5,214 nt of DNA, from positions 1-5,214 of the forward strand of contig JAPYWC010000049.1 in the NCBI GenBank assembly GCA_028276605.1, given 5' to 3'. A program made the position numbers and the translations under genes. This stretch comes from Desulfurococcales archaeon (GTDB lineage Archaea; Thermoproteota; Thermoprotei_A; Sulfolobales; Ignisphaeraceae). This document shows, one piece after another, positions 1-5,011 of this stretch (positions within the stretch are counted from its first letter, which is position 1; every line of letters begins with the position of its first letter). Under the pieces are notes generated by a model. The model searched no databases and was not told the origin of the DNA. It saw only the letters and a list, made by a program, of their open reading frames with translations.

Positions 1-214
1 TTTCCGCCAAGGGCTTAACAGGTTCAACCACTTGAACTAATTCACCACCAATAAGTTCATTCAAGCTATCCACAACTTTATCAACAAGCTCTTCTCTAAT
101 CATCTCCTCAATAACACTGCTAACCTCATCCACACCCTCCTCGAGAAGCTTAGCCCTAAACCTACTCCATAAGTCTTTATCAATAACAATTGTTGTCTTA
201 ATCTTTCTACCCAT
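1..214 (-). CDS. Ribbon-helix-helix (CopG/VapB-like) regulator, C-terminus cut by window edge
   Basis: The reading frame starts at ATG 214 and stays open through the left edge, giving 71 residues. It begins MGRKIKTTIVIDKDLWSRF: a basic N-terminus, a short beta strand (about residues 5-11), then a helix-turn-helix pair (about 12-25 and 30-45), followed by an acidic tail. This is the pattern of ribbon-helix-helix DNA-binding proteins, in which two strands pair in a dimer and enter the DNA major groove. Crenarchaeal VapB-type antitoxins have the same KTT-V-ID--LW opening. The start is supported by an AAGGTG ribosome binding site (221-226) six bases before the ATG. If it is an antitoxin, a toxin gene (for example a PIN-domain VapC) would be expected beyond the left edge; that is inference. 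A standalone regulator is equally possible. Confidence 0.72.
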   Translation of the reverse strand, partial: MGRKIKTTIVIDKDLWSRFRAKLLEEGVDEVSSVIEEMIREELVDKVVDSLNELIGGELVQVVEPVKPLAE

Positions 215-220
215 ACACAA

Positions 221-260
221 CACCTTCTAGAAGTATATCCTTCTAAACAGCCTTATAAAT
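221..260 (-). promoter_or_regulatory. Promoter and ribosome binding site of the RHH gene
   Basis: On the minus strand ATTTATAAG (252-260) is a good archaeal TATA box. A start about 26 nt downstream would fall near 230, leaving a leader of roughly 16 nt that carries AAGGTG (221-226) before ATG 214. The TATA core is nearly symmetrical and also reads CTTATAAAT on the plus strand, so it could serve rightward transcription too. Confidence 0.5.
224..233. repeat. 10-bp palindrome at the RHH gene's transcription start, candidate operator
   Basis: CTTCTAGAAG is a perfect palindrome overlapping the inferred start of the RHH transcript. The heptamer CCTTCTA is present at 223-229 and again at 239-245, giving a direct repeat with a 16-bp period, beside the TATA box. 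RHH proteins commonly bind such short repeats in their own promoters; the autoregulatory role here is inferred from position only. Confidence 0.35.
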
Positions 261-284
261 ACATTGAAAGTAAAGCTCACAATA

Positions 285-491
285 ATGAGCACAGCTAACC
301 CACGTAATTTTGAAAGATCCTTTAAAGCGGTGCTATACCCAAGTTGCAGAGACTCTTAAAAGCTATTGAATCTTTCTGTTAGTGAACATTTAAGCAGATC
401 GCTACAAACAATAGACACTGCGTCTTCATGGCTAAAGAGCTTCTCTAAAGGTAGCGGTTTTGAGGGGGTACCTGTAGCTGTTATGATGTGA
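285..491 (+). pseudogene. Short leaderless-type ORF interrupted by one in-frame TAA, unrecognised
   Basis: From ATG 285 one frame reads 24 codons, meets TAA at 357-359, then stays open for 43 more codons to TGA 489-491. Apart from that stop the frame is continuous, as in a 68-residue protein with one nonsense mutation. The second half contains a helix-like stretch, LSVSEHLSRSLQTIDTASS. CTTATAAAT (252-260) sits about 29 nt before the ATG, the spacing of a leaderless archaeal transcript. I recognise no family. It could be chance: the interval is short, and I found no homology signal by eye. A small 24-residue product or a TTG-started 41-residue product (from 366) are alternatives. Confidence 0.18.
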
Positions 492-537
492 TTAAGCAAC
501 TTAAGGTTTTAGTTGCACGGGTACTAGGAGAATTACT

Positions 538-1809
538 TTACGCTGATTCCACATACCTACTTATTGTCTTTCTGTACGCTGCAATACCCATCATCATCAG
601 GGTTGCTGTGACGATAACAACCTGTAACTGTTTCAGGATTAGGTTGGGCGCTTCTTCGTTGTATATCATGACTGCTCTAACTATGTCTAGAGCCCATGTG
701 ACTGGGAAGGCATCTGCAAATGCTCTAATTGGTTGTGGTAGAAATGATTTTGGCATCCAAACACCTGTTGTGAATGAGAGTAGCAAGCCGATAACTGTTC
801 CAAGCGTACCTGCAGATCTGCTACTTCTTGTTGCTAGCGATAGTGTAAAGCCTATTGACATAGACATTAGATATGCAAACAGTAGGTTTAGCGGTACTAG
901 CCAATCTCTTGGATTTAGAGGACTCCAGATAATTCTCGCATTTAGTGCCCAACCCATGAGAATAACTACTATAGATGATATAGCTAGTATCAACCCTTCA
1001 GAAATAGTCTTCCCTACAAATAGATCAAAAGCTTTTACACCTGAAGCAATCATTCTATCAAGCCTCCCCGACTCTCTCTCAACTACAACAGCCACAGCAC
1101 CTGCTGAGATCCCGGAATAGAGCATTGCCATGCCTATAGCGCCAATTGTGTACCAACCTATTATAGCAGGTCTATCAGATAATGCTCTTGGGGTCTTCTC
1201 CTCAAAAACGATATCCATTGGGTTTGCCAATCCTACCAAACTTCTATTAACAACATCAATCATCGATATGTTTAATCCTGGAATAATTATATTTGTGTAG
1301 TTACCTGAGTACATAGTGAAGTACTTTATGTAGGTCTTCGCTTTTTCTATAGCTAGCTTTCTCACAAATTGGTAGAAGAATCCCTGTGCAAACCCCTTGT
1401 TAATCTGTATTCTTTGAGGATCACCACCACTTATATAGACATAGAGTTTCCCAGTACCAGAAAACGTTTCTATTGTAAAGTTTTCTGGGATTACAATTCC
1501 AATATCAAGCCTAGCTTTCTCTAAATCTGTTAACAGATCCTCAGAAGAGTTATAGGTTAAGACCCTAAAGTATGTAATGTTTTTAAGTACATCAATTAGT
1601 GTTACACCCAACGAATTGTTTACGAATCCCTTATCATAGTTTACAACTCCTATAACAAATGTTAGTCCTGATCCAACTTCAGGTGGTATAAATATGAAGG
1701 CTACTAACACAACCCATAGAGCTGGCCAGATAATTGCCCAGAAAACAACTATCTTTTCTCTTATCATAGACTTGAAATCTGTTTCTGCTATAGCTAAAGC
1801 TCTCCTCAT
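538..1809 (-). CDS. ABC-2 type transporter permease
   Basis: This 423-residue membrane protein is the permease half of an ABC exporter. A cytoplasmic N-terminal helix leads into membrane segment 1 (about 22-42). A large outward-facing domain follows (about 45-215; several N-x-S/T sites), then five more segments (about 217-242, 268-288, 305-326, 334-352, 393-411). This is the layout of the ABC2_membrane_3 group, in which an extracytoplasmic domain lies between the first two helices. The loop with ERESGRLDRMIASG (244-257) is the usual cytoplasmic coupling region, and GVWMP--FLP (349-358) followed by the F-P-TWALDIVR stretch (368-378) is typical of the C-terminal half. ATG 1809 overlaps the stop of the ATPase gene as ATGA, so translation is probably coupled. 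The substrate cannot be read from the sequence; NatB/DrrB-like exporters move ions, drugs or lipids. Confidence 0.9.
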   Translation of the reverse strand: MRRALAIAETDFKSMIREKIVVFWAIIWPALWVVLVAFIFIPPEVGSGLTFVIGVVNYDKGFVNNSLGVTLIDVLKNITYFRVLTYNSSEDLLTDLEKARLDIGIVIPENFTIETFSGTGKLYVYISGGDPQRIQINKGFAQGFFYQFVRKLAIEKAKTYIKYFTMYSGNYTNIIIPGLNISMIDVVNRSLVGLANPMDIVFEEKTPRALSDRPAIIGWYTIGAIGMAMLYSGISAGAVAVVVERESGRLDRMIASGVKAFDLFVGKTISEGLILAISSIVVILMGWALNARIIWSPLNPRDWLVPLNLLFAYLMSMSIGFTLSLATRSSRSAGTLGTVIGLLLSFTTGVWMPKSFLPQPIRAFADAFPVTWALDIVRAVMIYNEEAPNLILKQLQVVIVTATLMMMGIAAYRKTISRYVESA

Positions 1810-2708
1810 TCTGTACTCAACCTCTCTCCAGTTAACTTAATGAATACATCTTCTAATGTGGGTTCAACAACATTTAAAGTCTTAACGTATACACCGTTCT
1901 TGTGTAGAGCAAGTGCTATTTTTGGAACATCTTCTTTAGGGTTATCGCTATAAACTTTTACAACCTCTCTATGTGTAAAGACTTCGAATTTCTCTTCCTC
2001 TAGAACCTCAACAGCTTTCCGCAAATCTCCATGAATACTAGCCTCTATGACACTTCTCGGTGCATATCTCTTTTTAAGGTCTTCAACAGTTCCTTTAGCA
2101 ATTATAGAGCCTCTATGCATTAAGTAAACATAGCTTGAGAGCTTCTCCGCCTCCTCCATATAATGTGTTGAAAGAAGCACAGCCTTACCACTCTTCCTAA
2201 GATCTTCTATAAGGCTCCATACAGCTCGTCTTGACTGAGGGTCTAAACCTGTTGTCGGCTCATCCAGAATATAGAGATCTGCATCTGGGAGAAGAGCTAT
2301 TGCAACGCTAAGCTTCTTAGCCATTCCACCACTATACTTCCCAACAACATCTTTTGCATAGCTTAGAATACCAAGCTTTTCTAGAAGTTCTTTGCCACGA
2401 CCCAAAACATACTCCTTATCTAAACCATAGAGCTTTGCATAAAACATCATGTTATCCCATCCACTAAGCTCTTTAAAAAGCCCTAACTCTTGAGGAAGAT
2501 AACTTATCGCCTTCCCCCTAAAAACAATTTCACCAGAAGTAGGCTTCAGGATCCCCGCAATAATCCTCATTAAAGTTGTTTTACCACTCCCATTAGGACC
2601 TAAAAGAGTTGTTATAGACCCTTTCAAAACATTTATAGAAATATCCTTCAAAACAACTACATCACCAAACCTTTTAACAACATTAGTAACACTCAAAACA
2701 ACCTCCAT
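1806..2708 (-). CDS. ABC transporter ATP-binding protein
   Basis: This 300-residue cytoplasmic ATPase drives the overlapping permease. It has a complete nucleotide-binding domain: Walker A GPNGSGKT (37-44), Q-loop glutamine 73, signature YSGGM (125-129), Walker B LYILDE with catalytic Glu150, D-loop GLD (154-156) and switch His182. The C-terminal segment (about 218-300) ends in EPTLEDVFIKLTG (282-294), the hallmark of the DUF4162-type tail found in drug and sodium exporters (DrrA/NatA-like). I chose ATG 2708 over GTG 2729 because AGGTG (2714-2718) sits five bases before it and because the family normally starts a few residues before the first strand. The start of the 3' permease overlaps by four bases. 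No key residue is missing, so the protein should be active. Confidence 0.93.
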   Translation of the reverse strand: MEVVLSVTNVVKRFGDVVVLKDISINVLKGSITTLLGPNGSGKTTLMRIIAGILKPTSGEIVFRGKAISYLPQELGLFKELSGWDNMMFYAKLYGLDKEYVLGRGKELLEKLGILSYAKDVVGKYSGGMAKKLSVAIALLPDADLYILDEPTTGLDPQSRRAVWSLIEDLRKSGKAVLLSTHYMEEAEKLSSYVYLMHRGSIIAKGTVEDLKKRYAPRSVIEASIHGDLRKAVEVLEEEKFEVFTHREVVKVYSDNPKEDVPKIALALHKNGVYVKTLNVVEPTLEDVFIKLTGERLSTE

Positions 2709-2713
2709 AACCA

Positions 2714-2764
2714 CACCTAACACAACCACTAATCTCTAGCTCTAAAAAATTTAAGTTTTTAGAG
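2714..2764 (-). promoter_or_regulatory. Exporter operon promoter inside an inverted repeat
   Basis: On the minus strand a weak TATA-like CTTAAA (2750-2755) lies about 26 nt before an inferred start near 2725-2728, with AGGTG (2714-2718) in the short leader. The TATA-like box occupies the loop of an inverted repeat: CTCTAAAAA (2740-2748) pairs with TTTTTAGAG (2756-2764), and CTAG at 2736-2739 matches CTAG at 2770-2773 after a five-base offset. The repeat may be an operator. It may also be a U-tract terminator for transcripts arriving from the DUF2258 gene upstream, since the minus strand reads T6 at 2744-2749. Confidence 0.4.
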
Positions 2765-2958
2765 AATAGCTAGATTAATAATTAAGAATATCTTTAGATA
2801 ATCGTAATATTTTAGCTAATGTAGATTCGATTGATAAAATTTGAGCAACTCATTATAATAATTAAATTGAACTATTGGTAATGCTATGATTTAGTATGGT
2901 GAAAAGCTATTGAGTGTCGATGAGTATGTGTTTAACAATTTCTTGATTACAGCTCATT

Positions 2959-3294
2959 TTAGATTTGTAGAATGTTTTTGACTACTGCTTCTACATCTTT
3001 CCTAGGTATTCTTCTGAATACTTCAATTGATAGTGTACTCCAGTTGAATATGATTGATTTGCTGTTTTCGTTTATTTGGTACTCAATTCTAATTCTAACA
3101 ACATCTTCTTCACCAACTCCAAGCTTTGTAAACACCTTGTTCATGACATTATCTAGTTCTTTAACAGCTTTCTCTATTCCCAAACACCACTCTCTATCCC
3201 TAGATATATAGTTTCTAAGATATGCATAAAGATTCTTCCTAAGCTTACCCATACAAAACCCAACATAAACCAACCCACTACTCAGCAAAGACAT
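2959..3294 (-). CDS. DUF2258 family archaeal protein of unknown function
   Basis: This 111-residue soluble protein matches what I recall of DUF2258, a small archaeal family. The opening LLSSGLVYVGFCMGKLRKNL corresponds to the family's LSTG-V-AG-YADKLR-VL start. The middle DVVRIRIEYQI (64-74) and the NWSTLSIEVFRRIP stretch (84-97) correspond to its D-VR--I-YD and W--DTL-IEV(F/Y)RR motifs. Because the family signature begins at residue 4, ATG 3294 is preferred over the internal ATG at residue 15. No membrane segment or signal peptide is seen. No molecular function is known to me for the family. The gene stands alone, 250 nt upstream of the exporter operon and with its own promoter, so a shared role with the exporter is not indicated. 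Confidence 0.72.
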   Translation of the reverse strand: MSLLSSGLVYVGFCMGKLRKNLYAYLRNYISRDREWCLGIEKAVKELDNVMNKVFTKLGVGEEDVVRIRIEYQINENSKSIIFNWSTLSIEVFRRIPRKDVEAVVKNILQI

Positions 3295-3335
3295 GTCTAT
3301 CCACTGAGTAGCGAATCTGTTACCCGTTTTATCAA

Positions 3336-3343
3336 TTTATATA
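3336..3343 (-). promoter_or_regulatory. TATA box of the DUF2258 gene
   Basis: TATATAAA on the minus strand, preceded by GGG and followed by TTG, is a strong archaeal TATA box. A start about 26 nt downstream would be near 3314, giving a leader of about 20 nt before ATG 3294. Only a weak GTGGAT is seen as a ribosome binding site. Confidence 0.55.
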
Positions 3344-3493
3344 CCCAAAACACATTTCTAGACAGGAAAAGCTCATAGCTTTCTTATATGAATTTTAAAC
3401 CATGTCTTCAGCATATTCTGCGGGTTAAGCTCATAAAGAGTTAAGATATTTTAGAGAGTGTAGAAGAGTTTCTTTAGTAGAGATGTTGAGGAG

Positions 3494-3501
3494 TTTATAA
3501 A
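3494..3501 (+). promoter_or_regulatory. TATA box giving a leaderless transcript at ATG 3523
   Basis: TTTATAAA is centred about 26 nt before ATG 3523, so transcription would begin at or next to the start codon. This spacing favours ATG 3523 over the TTG at 3505 as the start. Confidence 0.5.
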
Positions 3502-3522
3502 GGTTTGAGTAGGGGTTTGGTT

Positions 3523-3765
3523 ATGGGTTCTTACAATAGTGTAGAGATCCTTGTTAAGGACTCTGAAAGAGCTGGTCTAGACCCAGAAATACTTAAGCAG
3601 ATACTCACAAACATTGTTGATCCAAGAAGATACAGGGCTCTCTGGACGCTTAGATCTAGAGGGTGTAAAGCGTTCACCACCTGCCAAGACCTGCAATTAT
3701 CTGTGAATAGCTGTAGATACTTGGCAGGTGGTTCATCACGCTACCCCCGAGCCCCCTCACCGTAG
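3523..3765 (+). CDS. Short unrecognised protein, probably truncated at a GC-rich island
   Basis: The ORF gives 80 residues from ATG 3523 (a TTG at 3505 would add six). The first 47 residues look like a normal helical protein, with stretches such as LDPEILKQILTNIVDPRRYR. From about residue 48 the frame enters a GC-rich inverted repeat and turns into low-complexity, cysteine- and proline-rich sequence ending GGSSRYPRAPSP, which is unlike a folded domain. The simplest reading is that the 5' end of a real gene was cut at about 3664 and the tail is island sequence read through. No downstream remainder of the same gene is recognisable after the island. I do not recognise a family. A leaderless promoter precedes it, so the fragment may still be transcribed. 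Confidence 0.35.
   Translation: MGSYNSVEILVKDSERAGLDPEILKQILTNIVDPRRYRALWTLRSRGCKAFTTCQDLQLSVNSCRYLAGGSSRYPRAPSP
3664..3742 (-). ncRNA. Candidate structured RNA with a canonical kink-turn (minus strand)
   Basis: Read on the minus strand, 3742 to 3669 folds into a long hairpin. A 5-bp stem AGCGT/ACGCT (3738-3742 with 3669-3673) is followed by a 3-nt bulge GAT (3735-3737), tandem GA opposite GA (3733-3734 with 3674-3675), and a 13-bp stem ACCACCTGCCAAG (3720-3732 with 3676-3688). Stem, three-base bulge ending in U, tandem sheared G-A pairs and second stem are exactly the kink-turn recognised by archaeal L7Ae. On the plus strand the same loop would read TC/TC and would not be a kink-turn, so minus is favoured. 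ACA follows the lower stem by two bases (3666-3664). The 31-nt apical part is only partly paired. Expression is unproven; a DNA-level IS end hairpin is the main alternative. Confidence 0.33.
3706..3719 (+). repeat. 14-bp inverted repeat, copy 1
   Basis: AATAGCTGTAGATA here, in the apical part of the kink-turn hairpin, is the exact reverse complement of 3906-3919 inside the ATPase pseudogene, 200 bp away. It may be chance in AT-rich DNA or a trace of the rearrangement that built the island. Confidence 0.35.
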
Positions 3766-3822
3766 AAGCTCACCACTAGTTGCCTAGCGGTTCACCGCTC
3801 TGCGGTTCTCGGAAACCCAGGG
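3743..3822. other. GC-rich island next to the kink-turn hairpin
   Basis: By hand count 50 of the 80 bases 3741-3820 are G or C, against an AT-rich background. It contains a hairpin AGCGG-TTCA-CCGCT (3786-3799) that overlaps an alternative pairing ACCGC/GCGGT (3794-3798 with 3802-3806 region), and C-runs at 3744-3748 and 3752-3756. Minus-strand frames here are broken and rich in Gly/Arg/Pro, reminiscent of the 3' ends of archaeal tnpB genes, where coding sequence overlaps a structured RNA, but no zinc-finger or RuvC motif is present to support that. Low certainty; the island may be one unit with the hairpin on its left. Confidence 0.25.
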
Positions 3823-3838
3823 ATACTACTAAATATGT

Positions 3839-4502
3839 AAATCTCTTGAATTTATAAATTTTGCAGAAGCTCAGCACCCCCATAGCCTTGAGAAATATTT
3901 AAAGATATCTACAGCTATTTACAAAACACTTCAAACCTGTAACAGCCTAGCAAGGTAAAGGATGGAGAGTTCCGGAGATACCTAGAGTACCTAACCTCTA
4001 CATGGTTCTTCTTCTTATCTTACCCTAAGTAGAAGGATCTTAGTTGCTCATTAAACATGGATGCTCAGCCCAAGCTCTATGTCCTAGACCCATTCATATA
4101 CTACGTACTCTACTCCTATCTAAACAATGTTCCAGACCCATTTGAGGAAGCGAAAAAGCTTATGAGTAACGAGGAGTTCAAGGGGCTACTAGTAGAGAGC
4201 GTTGTAGCATCATATCTACTCCTAGCCCAGCAGCTATTCGAACACGTCCCTCATATTGAGTACAGCAAAGTATTTATGTATGAATTGAGAGAGTCTTCAG
4301 AAATAGATTTTGTGCTCTGCATAAATAAGGCTGGAGAAACCAACAGGTTTCTCATAGAGTTAAAGTACCGGAGGCAAGTACTGAGAATCAGTACACAACC
4401 CGAGAAAGGTACCTGATAGTGCTTACACAGAAAGAGCTAGAAGTTGATACAAATAGAAGAGTTGTCTACATACCTACATCCATATTACTCATGCTATTCT
4501 AA
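3839..4502 (+). pseudogene. Decayed C-terminal half of an archaeal AAA ATPase with DUF4143-like nuclease domain
   Basis: Three frames must be joined. Segment 1 (3839-3955) reads KSLEFINFAEAQHPHSLEKY and onward to TAA 3956. Segment 2 (from 3961) reads DGEFRRYLEYLTSTWFFFLS, meets TAG at 4030-4032, then continues through ATG 4057 (PKLYVLDPFIYYVL) to TGA 4414. Segment 3 (about 4401-4502) reads RYLIVLTQKELEV and ends IPTSILLMLF. The order of a winged-helix-like region, the (K)LY-LDP motif, the LVES helix, EIDFV with Asp and ELK with the Glu-x-Lys pair is that of the C-terminal half of archaeal P-loop ATPases with a PD-(D/E)XK-like domain. The Walker A and B half is absent; the remnant starts right at the GC-rich island. 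Two frameshifts (near 3955 and 4395) and one stop make a functional product unlikely. A 119-residue ORF, 4057-4416, survives within it and might be mistaken for a gene. Confidence 0.75.
3906..3919 (-). repeat. 14-bp inverted repeat, copy 2
   Basis: Exact reverse complement of 3706-3719. Here it lies in the part of the ATPase pseudogene that encodes STAIY, so this copy is probably ancestral coding sequence. Confidence 0.35.
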
Positions 4503-4810
4503 ATTACAGTACTGTAAAAGTACTATAAAATACTCTAAAGAGCATAGCTATAGAGCTACCCTATATGATTGCTCCACACCTATCGCTTAATCCATACTAA
4601 TAATGTTTGTGACTGTTTATCACTATACAAAGTTTAGGATTTTTGAGAAGGCTAAGTTCTTGAGTTCTTGAGAGTAGATAAGGATTTACAGAGCATTACA
4701 AGCTTCCAACACCTATAGCGTTACGACTTCTTTCCTGGTACTCCATTGGAAAAAGAAGGGCAGGATCAAGAATTGGTAGTAAAAGAAAAACATCAAACTA
4801 AGTAGCACCT
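4503..4810. other. Spacer without a recognisable gene
   Basis: No frame on either strand is convincing between the ATPase pseudogene and the sRNA promoter. It opens with the palindrome at 4504-4517 and a TATA-like CTATAAAATA (4525-4534), after which the first ATG (4565) gives only 11 codons. A run of about 27 codons around 4710-4800 (RLLSWYSIGKRRAGSR in the plus direction) looks mildly coding-like and could be another gene remnant, but I cannot place it. Confidence 0.5.
4504..4517. repeat. 14-bp perfect palindrome
   Basis: TTACAGTACTGTAA begins two bases after the final stop of the ATPase pseudogene and is followed by AGTACT and ATACTC echoes and a TATA-like element (4525-4534). It could be a dimer-binding site, but no gene follows that it would control. 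Confidence 0.3.
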
Positions 4811-4816
4811 CCACAA

Positions 4817-4824
4817 CTTAAATA
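4817..4824 (+). promoter_or_regulatory. TATA box of the C/D box sRNA
   Basis: CTTAAATA lies about 26 nt before 4846-4848, so transcription would start roughly 10 nt upstream of the terminal stem of the sRNA. This independent promoter fits the sRNA being its own transcription unit. Confidence 0.45.
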
Positions 4825-4858
4825 CAGCAACAATTCTCTGGTGAAAGCCTGCTGTAGG

Positions 4859-4934
4859 GGGGCCCAGGGATGATGAGCCGGACCAGTGCTGAGAATGATG
4901 AACAGCTTGGGAGCTGACCTATTCCCTGGGCCCC
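4859..4934 (+). ncRNA. C/D box small RNA guiding 2'-O-methylation
   Basis: All four boxes are perfect: box C ATGATGA (4870-4876), D' CTGA (4889-4892), C' TGATGA (4896-4901) and D CTGA (4914-4917). The two guide regions are 12 nt each (4877-4888 and 4902-4913), the fixed spacing of archaeal C/D RNAs, which assemble with L7Ae, Nop5 and fibrillarin and methylate the target base paired to the fifth guide base before box D or D'. A 12-bp perfect inverted repeat, GGGGCCCAGGGA (4859-4870) with TCCCTGGGCCCC (4923-4934), encloses the boxes and is far longer and more GC-rich than the usual terminal stem. A standard kink-turn would instead pair AGG (4866-4868) with CCT (4918-4920) directly beside the boxes, competing with the inner part of this stem. 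The D guide complements CUCCCAAGCUGU; the D' guide complements CACUGGUCCGGC. Confidence 0.9.
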
Positions 4935-5011
4935 AAGCTAATAATCTAGTTCTTAAAGGGTTCATAAGCTTTTAGAGAAATGACTCTAGCTAAAGATTGT
5001 TAGTAATGGTG

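Noticed and set aside
488..1120. Plus-strand 210-codon open frame
   Set aside because: It lies entirely antisense to the exporter permease from 538 on, has no family resemblance, and its sequence follows from the permease codons on the other strand.
2972..3211. Plus-strand 79-codon open frame
   Set aside because: Antisense shadow of the DUF2258 gene; serine/threonine-rich with no motif.
3732..3739. GTGATGA on the minus strand as box C of a second C/D RNA
   Set aside because: No CTGA box D or D' follows at a suitable distance; the same bases are better explained as part of the kink-turn.
4057..4416. Intact 119-residue gene
   Set aside because: Family motifs continue upstream in frame through a TAG and downstream in another frame, so this is the middle of a pseudogene.
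4857..4936. tRNA or tRNA-Trp intron
   Set aside because: The C/D boxes recall the archaeal tRNA-Trp intron, but there are no flanking tRNA halves: no T-arm consensus, no acceptor stem and no bulge-helix-bulge.
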